Assembly: GCF_014395975.1 (NCBI RefSeq)
Contig: NZ_CP060714.1
Coordinates: forward strand, 868,001 to 932,000
Reading direction: 5' to 3'
Origin: Diaphorobacter ruginosibacter
GTDB lineage: Bacteria; Pseudomonadota; Gammaproteobacteria; Burkholderiales; Burkholderiaceae_C
DNA: 64,000 bases
Below are positions 53,639 to 62,664 of the stretch, one piece after another. Both the position numbers and the translations under genes were made by a program. Within the stretch, counting starts at the first letter, position 1, and each line of letters begins with the position of its first letter. The notes under the pieces were generated by a model. It was not told the DNA's origin and made no database searches. It saw nothing but the letters and a program-made list of their open reading frames with translations.

Positions 53639-55201
53639 ATGAGCGAACTGTTGCTCAACCATGTGAGTGGACGCTGGCAGGCAGGAAGTGGTGCTGGCGC
53701 TGTGCTGCGCGACCCGGTGCTCGGCACGGAACTGGTGCGGGTGGATGCCTCCGGCATCGATCTGGCGGGCGCCTTCGCCTTTGCCCGCGATACCGGAGGC
53801 GCGGCGTTGCGCGGCATGACCTATGGGGAGCGCGCAGGACTGCTGGCGGCGATTGCCGCCGTGCTGCAGCAGCACCGCGATGCGTACTACGAGATTTCCA
53901 CCGCCAACTCCGGTACGGTCAAGAACGACACGGCCGTCGACGTGGACGGGGCCATCTACACGCTGGGCCAGTATGCGCGCTGGGGCGCATCATTAGGCTC
54001 GGTGCGCCACCTGCAAGACGGCGATGCCGTAGCGCTTGCCAAGGACGGGGTGTTCCGGTCGCAGCATGTGCAGGTGCCCACGCAGGGCGTGGCGCTGTTC
54101 ATCAATGCATTCAACTTTCCCTCATGGGGCCTGTGGGAGAAGGCTGCGCCGGCCCTGCTGTCGGGCGTTCCGGTGATCGTCAAGCCGGCGACCGCTACCG
54201 CCTGGCTCACGCAGCGCATGGTCCGGGACGTGATCGACGCGGGCGTGCTGCCGGCAGGGGCGCTTTCCGTGATCTGCGGCAGCGCGGCGGGACTCGTGGA
54301 GCAATTGCAGCCCATGGACGTGGTGTCGTTCACGGGCTCTGCGGATACTGCCGCGGTGATACGCGCAAGCGACGCGGTCACGCGGCATGCGGTGCGCGCG
54401 AACATCGAGGCCGACAGTGTCAACAGCGCGCTGCTGCTGCCCGGACATGCCGCGGATGGCGAAGCCACCCGTTTGCTGGTGCGCGAGGTGGTGCGTGAAA
54501 TGACGGTGAAGTCAGGTCAGAAATGCACGGCCATCCGCCGCGTGCTCGTGCCCGAGGCGCTGTATGACGACGTGGCCCAGGCGATCGGAGCAGCACTGGC
54601 GAAGACCGTCACGGGCAATCCCCGCAATGAATCGGTGCGCATGGGATCGCTGGTGAGCCGGGCACAGCTGGCGTCGGTGCAGCAGGGGCTTGCCGAACTG
54701 GAGCGGGTCGCCGAGCTATTGCATGACGGACGCACCCAGGCGCTGGTGGATGCCGATCCGGCGATCGCGGCCTGCATGCAGCCCGTGTTGCTGGGGGCGC
54801 GGGATGCGGACGGTTCCGGGCGGGTGCATGACATGGAGGTGTTCGGCCCGGTCGCCACCTTGCTGCCCTACCGTGACCTGGCGCATGGCCTGGCACTTGC
54901 GCATCGCGGCCACGGCTCGCTTGTCGCTTCGCTGTATGGCGAGGATGCACAGGCGCTTGCGGCGGCCTCGCTCGATCTGTCCGCGTCGCATGGCCGAGTG
55001 CATGTGGTCACGCCCGATGTCGCGAAGACCCACACCGGCCATGGCAACGTGATGCCGCAGTCGCTGCACGGCGGCCCGGGCCGCGCAGGTGGTGGCGCCG
55101 AGCTCGGTGGATTGCGTGCGCTCGACTTCTATCACCGCCGTGCGGCGGTGCAGGCGAGCCCGTCGGTGCTCGGCTTCCTCCAGGCATCCAAGGGGGAATG
55201 A
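53639..55201 (+). CDS. boxD: 3,4-dehydroadipyl-CoA semialdehyde dehydrogenase BoxD
   Basis: A 520-residue aldehyde dehydrogenase of the PaaZ-N/BoxD type, which oxidises the BoxC product with NADP to 3,4-dehydroadipyl-CoA. The cofactor region FINAFNFPSWGLWEKAAPAL, the glycine-rich FTGSADTAAVIRAS, the catalytic Glu (ANIEADSVNSALL) and the catalytic Cys (KSGQKCTAIRRVLV) are visible. The start at 53639 (MSELLLNHVSGRWQAG) fits the family; the frame is open to 53531, upstream of the likely start. Promoter and BoxR sites precede it. The benzoate-CoA ligase gene starts four bases after it. Confidence 0.94.
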   Translation: MSELLLNHVSGRWQAGSGAGAVLRDPVLGTELVRVDASGIDLAGAFAFARDTGGAALRGMTYGERAGLLAAIAAVLQQHRDAYYEISTANSGTVKNDTAVDVDGAIYTLGQYARWGASLGSVRHLQDGDAVALAKDGVFRSQHVQVPTQGVALFINAFNFPSWGLWEKAAPALLSGVPVIVKPATATAWLTQRMVRDVIDAGVLPAGALSVICGSAAGLVEQLQPMDVVSFTGSADTAAVIRASDAVTRHAVRANIEADSVNSALLLPGHAADGEATRLLVREVVREMTVKSGQKCTAIRRVLVPEALYDDVAQAIGAALAKTVTGNPRNESVRMGSLVSRAQLASVQQGLAELERVAELLHDGRTQALVDADPAIAACMQPVLLGARDADGSGRVHDMEVFGPVATLLPYRDLAHGLALAHRGHGSLVASLYGEDAQALAAASLDLSASHGRVHVVTPDVAKTHTGHGNVMPQSLHGGPGRAGGGAELGGLRALDFYHRRAAVQASPSVLGFLQASKGE

Positions 55202-55204
55202 GCC

Positions 55205-56812
55205 ATGTTGCAGGCAGTGCGCTGTTCACCCAAGCCCGTCGAGCCAGTCAAGGAGAGCGATGTGATCGATTTCGACAAGCCATTCAACTTTGCCGAGCAT
55301 CTGTTCGCCGCCAACCGGGCGCGGGCCGACAAGATCGCCTACATCGACGACCGAGGCTCGCTTTCCTATGGACAGCTCGAGGAGCAGGCGCGCTGCCTGG
55401 CCGGTGCGCTCGTGGCCAGCGGCATCCACCGCGAGGAGCGCGTGCTGCTGGCCATGCAGGACATGCGGGAGTGGGTGGTCGCGTTCCTGGGCTCCATGTA
55501 TGCCGGCGTGGTACCGGTGGCGGTCAATACGCTGCTTACGGCGGACGACTATGCCTACATGCTGGAGAACAGCCGCGCGCAGGCGATCTTCACCAACGGA
55601 GCGATGCTGCCCGTGCTGCAGCAGGCCATGAAGCGCTCCGATCACGAAGTGCGGCAGATCTGGGTCGCGCATCCCGAGGCAGACGAGACGCTGCCGACTG
55701 GCAGCGTGGCATGGAACGACTGGCTGGCCGGGCACGCGCCGCTCGCGCGGCCCGCACGCACCATGGGCGACGATCCGGGGTTCTGGCTGTATTCATCGGG
55801 CTCCACCGGCAAGCCCAAGGGCACGGTGCACACGCAGGCCAATCCCTACTGGACGGCCGAGCTCTACGGCAAGGCCGTTCTCGGCCTGCGCGAGAGCGAC
55901 GTGTGCTTTTCGGCGGCCAAGCTGTTCTTTGCATACGGCCTGGGCAATGCGGTGACCTTTCCCCTCAGCGTGGGAGCGACCGTGGTGCTGATGGCCGAGC
56001 GGCCGACGCCCGAGGCCACATTCGCGCGCTGGATCCAGCACCAGCCCACCGTGTTCTTCGGTGCGCCCACGGGCTTTGCGGGCATGCTCGCGCACCCCGC
56101 GCTGCCCGCGCGCGAGAAGGTCCGCCTGCGCATGTGCTCGTCGGCGGGCGAGGCGCTGCCCGCCGAGCTCGCGCAGCGCTTCAAGGCACATTTCGACGCG
56201 GACATCGTCGATGGCCTGGGCTCGACCGAGATGCTGCACATCTTCCTGTCCAACCGCCCGGACGACATCCGCTACGGCACCACGGGCAGGCCGGTGCCGG
56301 GCTACGAAGTCGAGCTGCGTGGCGAGGATGGCAGGCCGGTCGCGGACGGGGAGATCGGCGACCTCTTCATCAAGGGCCCGAGCACCGCGCTGATGTACTG
56401 GAACAACCGGAGCAAATCGCGCGACACCTTTCGCGGCGAATGGCTCAAGAGCGGCGACAAGTACAGCCGCGATACCGACGGCTATTACACCTATGCGGGC
56501 CGCAGCGACGACATGCTCAAGGTCAGCGGCATCTACGTCTCGCCTTTCGAGGTGGAGGCCACGCTGATGCAGCACCCGTCGGTGCTGGAGGCGGCCGTGG
56601 TCGGGAAAATGGACCAGGATGGCCTGTTCAAGCCCAAATCCTTCGTGGTCTGTAAGCCGGGCATGGCGGTGAGTGAGCAGGAGCTCAAGGCCTTCGTGAA
56701 GGAGCGGCTGGCACCCTACAAGTACCCGCGCTTCGTGGAGTTCGTGGACGAGCTTCCCAAGACGGCGACCGGCAAGATCCAGCGTTTCCGGCTGCGCGAG
56801 GGGGCGCCATGA
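55205..56812 (+). CDS. bclA: Benzoate-CoA ligase
   Basis: A 535-residue AMP-forming ligase of the benzoate-CoA ligase family that activates benzoate with ATP and CoA. The phosphate loop is YSSGSTGKPKGTVHTQAN; the aromatic-binding region is AKLFFAYGLGNAVTFPLSVG, as in BadA/BclA; the AMP motif is VDGLGSTEMLHIF; the catalytic lysine is in PKTATGKIQRFRLRE. An alternative start, DFDKPFNFAEHLFAANR-like at about 55262, would give the usual family length. The stop overlaps the next start by four bases. Confidence 0.94.
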   Translation: MLQAVRCSPKPVEPVKESDVIDFDKPFNFAEHLFAANRARADKIAYIDDRGSLSYGQLEEQARCLAGALVASGIHREERVLLAMQDMREWVVAFLGSMYAGVVPVAVNTLLTADDYAYMLENSRAQAIFTNGAMLPVLQQAMKRSDHEVRQIWVAHPEADETLPTGSVAWNDWLAGHAPLARPARTMGDDPGFWLYSSGSTGKPKGTVHTQANPYWTAELYGKAVLGLRESDVCFSAAKLFFAYGLGNAVTFPLSVGATVVLMAERPTPEATFARWIQHQPTVFFGAPTGFAGMLAHPALPAREKVRLRMCSSAGEALPAELAQRFKAHFDADIVDGLGSTEMLHIFLSNRPDDIRYGTTGRPVPGYEVELRGEDGRPVADGEIGDLFIKGPSTALMYWNNRSKSRDTFRGEWLKSGDKYSRDTDGYYTYAGRSDDMLKVSGIYVSPFEVEATLMQHPSVLEAAVVGKMDQDGLFKPKSFVVCKPGMAVSEQELKAFVKERLAPYKYPRFVEFVDELPKTATGKIQRFRLREGAP

Positions 56813-57666
56813 GCGCGCGGATGGAACACCGCGCGGCGGAACGGGTGGCGCCCGAACCGGGCGAAGGCCGCTACGTCGTGCGCCTGCCCTGGCGCGGGCG
56901 CAGCGTGGAGGTCGAGTACCAATGGCTGGCGCCTGCCGGCGGCGATGGCTCCGGGCCGGTGATCGTCTTCCTGCACGAGGGGCTGGGCTCGATCGCCATG
57001 TGGAAGGATTTTCCGCAGCAGGTCTGCGACGCAACGGGCCTGCGCGCCCTGGTGTATTCGCGGCCGGCCTATGGCTGGTCCACGCCGCGCGAGGCCGATG
57101 AGCGCTGGCAGCCCGACTTCATGCACCGGCAAGCCCATGAGGTGTTGCCCGAGCTGCGCCGGGCCCTGAACCTGGAGGCGCCGATCTGGCTGCTGGGCCA
57201 CAGCGACGGCGGCAGCATCGCACTGCTGCATGCGGCGCGATTTCCCGCATCGGTGGCGGGGGCTGTATTGCTCGCGCCACATGTGATGGTGGAGGACATC
57301 TCCATCGAGAGCATAGCCAAGGCGGCGCAGGCCTATGCGACAACCGGCCTGCGCGAGCGGCTCTCGCGCTACCACGCCGATGTGGATTCGGCGTTCGGCG
57401 GCTGGTCGGGCATCTGGCTCGACCCCGGCTTCCGCCAATGGAATATCGAGCACGAGGCCTCGCAACTCAGCGTTCCCACCCTTGCCATCCAGGGAGTGAA
57501 CGATGAATATGGCTCGCTCGAACAGATCCGGCGCATCGCGCGCCACGGGCGGGACGTGGCGCTGCTGGAGCTATCGGAATGCGGACATTCCCCACATCGT
57601 GATCAGGCAACACAGGTCATCATCGCCGTACGCAATTTCATGCAGAAAAACAGGAGACAACCATGA
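56809..57666 (+). CDS. Alpha/beta hydrolase of the box cluster
   Basis: A 285-residue alpha/beta hydrolase. The nucleophile elbow is LLGHSDGGSIALLHA, the acid is probably the Asp of IQGVNDEYGS, and the His lies in LSECGHSPHRDQA. There is no signal peptide. It overlaps bclA by four bases and the next gene by four bases, so all three are translated together. Similar hydrolases are common in box operons, where they may release stalled CoA thioesters or hydrolyse ester precursors; the substrate is not known. Confidence 0.9.
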   Translation: MSARMEHRAAERVAPEPGEGRYVVRLPWRGRSVEVEYQWLAPAGGDGSGPVIVFLHEGLGSIAMWKDFPQQVCDATGLRALVYSRPAYGWSTPREADERWQPDFMHRQAHEVLPELRRALNLEAPIWLLGHSDGGSIALLHAARFPASVAGAVLLAPHVMVEDISIESIAKAAQAYATTGLRERLSRYHADVDSAFGGWSGIWLDPGFRQWNIEHEASQLSVPTLAIQGVNDEYGSLEQIRRIARHGRDVALLELSECGHSPHRDQATQVIIAVRNFMQKNRRQP

Positions 57667-58856
57667 GCAACGCACACTGGAACATCAAATGGAACGGCGC
57701 ACTCGCCATGACCGCACTGGCAAGCCTTGCATGCCTGCCGGGCGCGGCCTTCGCACAGGCCGCGGACAAGATCAAGGTGGGCTTCATGCTGCCCGCGAGC
57801 GGGACCTATGCGGCACTCGGCGTGGCCATCGAGAACGGCTTTCGCATGTATGTGGGCGAGCAGGGCGGCAAGCTCGGCGGGCGCGAGATCGAGTACTTCA
57901 AGGTGGATGACGAGTCCGATCCCGCCAAGGCGACCGACAACGTGAACCGGCTCATCAAGCGTGACAAGGTCGACGTGCTGGTGGGCACGGTGCATTCCGG
58001 CGTGGCCATGGCCATGGCGCGGGCCGCCAAGGAAAGCAACACCATCCTCATCGTGCCCAATGCGGGCGCCGACGCGGTGACCGGGCCCATGTGCGGGCCG
58101 ACGATCTTTCGCTCCTCCTTCAGCAACTGGCAGACCGCCTACCCCATGGGCGTGGTCGCGGCCAAGCAGGAGGGCAAGAAGAATGCGATGACCATCACCT
58201 GGAAATACGCGGCCGGCGAGGAGGCCGTCAACGGATTCAAGGAAGGGTTCGAGAAGAATGGCGGCAAGGTGGCCAAGCAGCTCACGGTGCCGTTTCCAAA
58301 CGTGGAGTTCCAGGCGCTGCTGACCGAGATCGCAGCGGCCAAGCCCGATGCCGTCTTCGCCTTCTTCGCGGGCGCGGGTGCGGTGAAGTTCGTCAAGGAC
58401 TATCATGCCGCCGGCCTGTCCAAGACCATTCCGCTGTATGGCCCGGGTTTCCTGACCGACGGTACGCTCGATGCGCAGGGCGAGGCTGCACAGGGCATGC
58501 TCACCACGCTGCACTACGCGGACGAACTGGGAACGGAGCGTGACAAGGCCTTCCGCACCAACTATGCCAAGGCCTACAAGCTGATGCCCGACGTCTATGC
58601 CGTGCAGGGCTACGATGCGGCCCAGATGCTGGCCGTGGGCCTGAAGGCGGCGGGCGGCGACATCGGCAAGAAGGACGTGTTCCGAGCGGCCGTCGAGAAG
58701 GCCACCATCGCCAGCCCGCGTGGCGACTTCACGCTGAGCAAGGCACACAACCCGGTGCAGGACATCTATCTGCGCAAGGTCGAGGGCAAGGAGAACAGGA
58801 AGCTCGGCGTGGCCGTGAAGGGCCTGGCCGATCCGGCGCGTGGTTGTAAGTTGTGA
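57663..58856 (+). CDS. ABC transporter periplasmic binding protein for aromatic acid (LivK/J type)
   Basis: A 397-residue periplasmic receptor with a Sec signal (MTALASLACLPGAAFA). The mature part has the leucine-binding-protein fold: VGFMLPASGTYAALGVAIEN, DDESDPAKATDNVNRLIKRD, VGTVHSGVAMAM, IFRSSFSNWQTAYPMG. In box clusters this receptor type binds benzoate or hydroxybenzoates. It overlaps the hydrolase stop as ATGA. The permease genes follow after a 253-base spacer that holds an intergenic repeat. Confidence 0.92.
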   Translation: MSNAHWNIKWNGALAMTALASLACLPGAAFAQAADKIKVGFMLPASGTYAALGVAIENGFRMYVGEQGGKLGGREIEYFKVDDESDPAKATDNVNRLIKRDKVDVLVGTVHSGVAMAMARAAKESNTILIVPNAGADAVTGPMCGPTIFRSSFSNWQTAYPMGVVAAKQEGKKNAMTITWKYAAGEEAVNGFKEGFEKNGGKVAKQLTVPFPNVEFQALLTEIAAAKPDAVFAFFAGAGAVKFVKDYHAAGLSKTIPLYGPGFLTDGTLDAQGEAAQGMLTTLHYADELGTERDKAFRTNYAKAYKLMPDVYAVQGYDAAQMLAVGLKAAGGDIGKKDVFRAAVEKATIASPRGDFTLSKAHNPVQDIYLRKVEGKENRKLGVAVKGLADPARGCKL

Positions 58857-58865
58857 GGGAACACC

Positions 58866-59060
58866 CCCTGAGGCGCTGCGCGCCTTCCCCCCTCTCTGGA
58901 ATGGCTGTGCCATTCGGGAGGGGGGACGCAGCCCTCGCTGCGGGGCGGCCCTTGCTCGGCTGCCCTGGCCTGGGCAGCGCCAGTTTGATAGGTCGCGTCC
59001 GGACCTGACCTTCCCTGAGGCGCTTCGTGCCTGGCCTGGGGCGCAGCGTTTGTGGGGTGG
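58866..59060. repeat. GC-rich intergenic repeat element within the transport operon
   Basis: A strong hairpin (CCCCCCTC/GAGGGGGG with inner GAATGGC/GCCATTC, 58887-58925) is followed by CGCAG/CTGCG and two copies of CCTGAGGCGCT near 58867 and 59013. I associate such spacers with Comamonadaceae genomes, from memory. It lies between the binding protein and the first permease gene and could lower permease expression relative to the binding protein. No gene is seen in this gap. Confidence 0.6.
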
Positions 59061-59109
59061 CGCGCGGAAATGACTTCTCCTCCGTGAAAAATTGAATGAC
59101 GAGGCTACC

Positions 59110-59982
59110 GTGGATCTTGCGACTTTTCTGGTGCAGTGCCTGAACTCCGTCCAGTACGGGCTGTTGCTGTTCCTGCTGTCATCCGGACTGACGCTGATCT
59201 TCGGCATCATGGGTGTGATCAATCTCGCGCATGGCAGCTTCTACATGATCGGCGCATACATGGCGTTCGCCCTCGCGCCCTATCTGGGCCAGCACTTCAT
59301 CACCATGCTGGTGGTGGGCGTGATCCTCGCCGTGGTGCTGGGCTACCTGCTGGAGTGGGCCTTCTTCAGCTTTCTCTATGAGCGGGACCATCTGCAGCAG
59401 GTGCTGATGACGTTCGGCCTGATCCTGGTGTTCGAGGAACTGCGCGCCATCCTCGTCGGCAACGATGTGCACGGCGTGCAGCCACCGGAGTGGCTGTCGG
59501 GCAGCTTTTCCCTGGCGGGCATGATGAGCTACCCCTGGTACCGGGTCTTCGCTGCGGTCGCCTGCCTCGTCGTGGCCTTCGCGATGTACTGGATGGTCAA
59601 TCGCACGCGCCTGGGAATGATGGTGCGTGCGGGTGCAAGCAACCGTGACATGGTGCGCGGCCTGGGCATCAACATCAAGCGGCTGTACCGCATCGTGTTC
59701 GCGATGGGCGTGGCGCTGGCGGCGCTGGCCGGCATGATCGCCGCGCCGATGGCGTCGGTCTACCCCAACATGGGGTCCGGCGTGCTCATCATCTGCTTCG
59801 TGGTGGTGGTGATCGGCGGCATCGGTTCGATCACCGGCGCGCTGGTGGCATCGCTGCTGGTGGGGTTTGTCGATACCTTCGGCAAGGTGTTTTTTCAGGA
59901 ACTCAGTGGCATGAGCATCTATCTGCTGATGGCCGTCATCTTGGTGTGGCGGCCCGAAGGCCTCATGGGAAAGAGGAGCTGA
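59110..59982 (+). CDS. livH: Branched-chain-type ABC permease (LivH)
   Basis: A 290-residue inner-membrane permease. The start is GTG at 59110 (MDLATFLVQCLNSVQYGLLL), with GAGG six bases upstream; an in-frame TTG at 59092 is not preferred. Family marks include LTLIFGIMGVINLAHGSFYM and MVRAGASNRDMVRGLGINI, the EAA-like coupling loop. It pairs with LivM to form the channel of the aromatic-acid importer. Confidence 0.93.
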   Translation: MDLATFLVQCLNSVQYGLLLFLLSSGLTLIFGIMGVINLAHGSFYMIGAYMAFALAPYLGQHFITMLVVGVILAVVLGYLLEWAFFSFLYERDHLQQVLMTFGLILVFEELRAILVGNDVHGVQPPEWLSGSFSLAGMMSYPWYRVFAAVACLVVAFAMYWMVNRTRLGMMVRAGASNRDMVRGLGINIKRLYRIVFAMGVALAALAGMIAAPMASVYPNMGSGVLIICFVVVVIGGIGSITGALVASLLVGFVDTFGKVFFQELSGMSIYLLMAVILVWRPEGLMGKRS

Positions 59983-59987
59983 CGCAT

Positions 59988-61067
59988 ATGACCGCCGCTG
60001 ATTCCCGTTCCGCCGTCCTGGCGGACGCGCAGGACTATGCCGAGGCGCCGCTGGTCACCTCGAAGGGCATGGCCGCGCCCGATGCGCGGGCGCTGATTCT
60101 TCCGCTGGCCTGCGCGATGGTGCTGGCACTGCTGGCACCGGTCTGGTCGTCCTACCTCTCGGATCTGGTCGTGAAGATCATGATCCTGTCGATCTTCGCG
60201 CTCAGCCTGCAGCTGCTGGTGGGCGGAACGGGCCTGGTGAGCCTGGGGCATGCCGCGTTCTTCGGTATCGGTGCGTATGCCACTGTTCTGGCCTCGCCGC
60301 AGGAGGGCGGCAACCTGCTGGTGCTGCTGCTGGCAGCCATTGCAGCGAGCGGGCTGTGCGCGCTGTTCATCGGCGCGTTCAGCCTGCGTACCAGGGGCGT
60401 CTACTTCATCATGGTGACGCTGGCGTTCGCGCAGCTGGGCTACTTTGTCTTCCACGATACCTCGGTCGGTGGCGGCAGCGACGGCATCTATCTGATGGTG
60501 CGGCCGGCCCTCGGCGTCATCGACATGGAAAGCGGCCGCACGCAGTACTACGTGGTGCTGGCCGCGCTCGTGGTCGTGTACGCACTGCTCGCGCTGATCG
60601 CACGCTCCCGTTTCGGTGCGGCGCTTGCGGGCATCCGCGTGAACGAGCAGCGCATGCGAGCGGCGGGATTCTCAACCTACTGGTACAAGCTGGCGGCATT
60701 CGTGATTGCGGGCGTGCTCGCGGGCGTCGCGGGGTTCCTGCTGGCCGCCCGCGACGGCGTGGTCAACCCGGAACTGCTGGCCTGGCATCACTCGGGTGAA
60801 GTGCTGCTGATGGTGATCCTGGGTGGCATCGGTTCGCTGCGCGGCGCCGTGATCGGCACGGTGACGTTCGTGCTGCTCAAGGAACTGCTCGGAACGCATG
60901 CGATCGTGGGCCCGCTGGCCGATCACTGGCAGCTCACGCTCGGCCTGTCCATCATCGTGCTCGTGGCCCTGCTGCCGAAGGGCGTGATGGGCATCGGCGC
61001 ACAGCTTCGGGCACGGCGCGCGGCGGGCAGCGACGCTGCCGCAAAGGGAGGTGCGCATCATGGCTGA
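59988..61067 (+). CDS. livM: Branched-chain-type ABC permease (LivM)
   Basis: A 359-residue inner-membrane permease with family marks LVGGTGLVSLGHAAFFGIGA, GVYFIMVTLAFAQLGYFVFH and FGAALAGIRVNEQRMRAAGF. The start at 59988 (MTAADSRS) has AGGAG about eleven bases upstream; the upstream frame belongs to livH on another frame. The start is five bases after the livH stop. It overlaps livG by eight bases. Confidence 0.93.
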   Translation: MTAADSRSAVLADAQDYAEAPLVTSKGMAAPDARALILPLACAMVLALLAPVWSSYLSDLVVKIMILSIFALSLQLLVGGTGLVSLGHAAFFGIGAYATVLASPQEGGNLLVLLLAAIAASGLCALFIGAFSLRTRGVYFIMVTLAFAQLGYFVFHDTSVGGGSDGIYLMVRPALGVIDMESGRTQYYVVLAALVVVYALLALIARSRFGAALAGIRVNEQRMRAAGFSTYWYKLAAFVIAGVLAGVAGFLLAARDGVVNPELLAWHHSGEVLLMVILGGIGSLRGAVIGTVTFVLLKELLGTHAIVGPLADHWQLTLGLSIIVLVALLPKGVMGIGAQLRARRAAGSDAAAKGGAHHG

Positions 61068-61866
61068 CACGGCGGCTGCGGTTTCCACGGCATCGGCAGC
61101 GCCCCTGGTGGCGCCGAAGCTCTCGGTGCGCGGCCTCACGCGCATGTTCGGCGGGCTGATCGCCGTGAACGGTGTCGATCTCGACCTGCATGTGGGCGAG
61201 GTGCATGCGGTGATCGGCACGAACGGCGCGGGCAAGTCCACGCTTATCAACATGCTGTCCGGCGAGATGGCGGCCAGCAGCGGTGACATCCGGCTCGACG
61301 GCCGGGAGGTGACGCGCATGCCGCAGCCGCAGCGCGCGAGGGCCGGTATCGGGCGCAGCTACCAGCGCACGACGATCTTTCCCGAATTTTCCGTACTCGA
61401 GAATTGCCGCCTTGCGGCGCAGGCGCAGGCTCACCCTAGGCCATGGCGCATCTGGGAGTCGGCAGGCCGCTGCCGCCTGAGCAACGAGCGCGCCCGTGTT
61501 GCACTCGAGCGCGCGGGGTTGCTGGCGCATCAGCATGTGCAGGCAGGCAGCCTGAGTCATGGTGCCAAGCGGCAGCTCGAAGTGGCCATGTGCCTGGCCA
61601 CGCGGCCGCAGGTGTTGCTGCTCGACGAGCCGCTGGCCGGCATGGGCGCGGAGGAAACGGAGCGCATGCTGGGCCTGCTGCAGGAACTCAAAGCCGGACA
61701 CGCGGTGCTGCTGGTCGAGCATGACATGGACGCGGTGTTCCGCATTGCCGACCGCATCACCGTGATGGTGAACGGAAGCGTCGTCGCCAGCGGCACGCCG
61801 GACGCCATCCGTGTCGATCCGGTCGTGCGCACGGCGTATCTCGGAGAGGAGCAGATGCATGGATGA
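61060..61866 (+). CDS. livG: ABC transporter ATPase (LivG)
   Basis: A 268-residue ATPase: Walker A GTNGAGKST, the LivG-type signature SLSHGAKRQLEVAMCLA, Walker B LLLDEPLAGMG and the switch VEHDMDAVF. The start at 61060 (MADTAAAV) has GGGAGG ten bases upstream; an in-frame GTG lies at 61051. It overlaps livM by eight bases. One of two ATPases that drive the importer. Confidence 0.94.
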   Translation: MADTAAAVSTASAAPLVAPKLSVRGLTRMFGGLIAVNGVDLDLHVGEVHAVIGTNGAGKSTLINMLSGEMAASSGDIRLDGREVTRMPQPQRARAGIGRSYQRTTIFPEFSVLENCRLAAQAQAHPRPWRIWESAGRCRLSNERARVALERAGLLAHQHVQAGSLSHGAKRQLEVAMCLATRPQVLLLDEPLAGMGAEETERMLGLLQELKAGHAVLLVEHDMDAVFRIADRITVMVNGSVVASGTPDAIRVDPVVRTAYLGEEQMHG

Positions 61867-62620
61867 AGCGCTCGCGCAACAGCGCCCGACCGCTGTGCAG
61901 GCACCGGCGGTGCCCGGCATGTTCCGCGTGGAGGACGTGCATACCTATTATGGCGACAGCCACATCCTGCATGGCGTGAGCCTCGACATCGGGAAGGGCA
62001 GTGCGGTCGGCCTGCTGGGGCGCAACGGCATGGGCAAGACCACGCTGATCCGTACGCTCATGGGCTATGTGCGGCCGCGCGAGGGGCGCATCTGGTGCGA
62101 TGGGCGCGACGTGACGGCCTTTGCACCCGAAAGGATGGCGCGCCTGGGGATCGGCTACGTACCCGAAGGGCGCGGTGTGTTCCCGAACCTCACCGTGAAG
62201 GAAAACCTGCTGATGAGCGCACGAGCGGGGCTGGAGGGCGAACGCCACTGGACCTACGAGCGCGTGCTTGAGACGTTTCCGCGCCTGAAGGAGCGCTGGA
62301 ACAACGGCGGTGGCCAGCTCTCGGGAGGCGAGCAGCAGATGGTGTCGATCGGCCGCGCGCTGATGACCAATCCGCGCCTGATGATCCTGGACGAGGCCAC
62401 GGAGGGCCTCGCGCCGCTGGTGGTCGCGGAGATCTGGCGTGTGATCGCCGCCATCCGCAGCACCGGCATCTCCACGCTCATCGTTGATCGCGACTACCGC
62501 AAGGTGCTGGCGCACACCGACCACGCCGTGGTGATGGAAAAGGGCCGGCTGGTGGTATCGACACCGTCGGCCCAACTGCATGCGGAGCCCGAGTTGCTGG
62601 CTCGGCTGCTCGGGGTGTGA
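61859..62620 (+). CDS. livF: ABC transporter ATPase (LivF)
   Basis: A 253-residue ATPase: Walker A GRNGMGKTT, signature QLSGGEQQMVSIGRALM, Walker B LMILDEATEGLAP and a VDRDY switch where the family usually has VEQN. The start at 61859 follows GGAGAGGAGC and overlaps livG by eight bases. It is the last gene of the boxD-bclA-transport unit. Confidence 0.93.
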   Translation: MDEALAQQRPTAVQAPAVPGMFRVEDVHTYYGDSHILHGVSLDIGKGSAVGLLGRNGMGKTTLIRTLMGYVRPREGRIWCDGRDVTAFAPERMARLGIGYVPEGRGVFPNLTVKENLLMSARAGLEGERHWTYERVLETFPRLKERWNNGGGQLSGGEQQMVSIGRALMTNPRLMILDEATEGLAPLVVAEIWRVIAAIRSTGISTLIVDRDYRKVLAHTDHAVVMEKGRLVVSTPSAQLHAEPELLARLLGV

Positions 62621-62664
62621 CGCGGCGACATGCGGCGTGCGGACGTGCGGTGTAGCGGGTCGCC

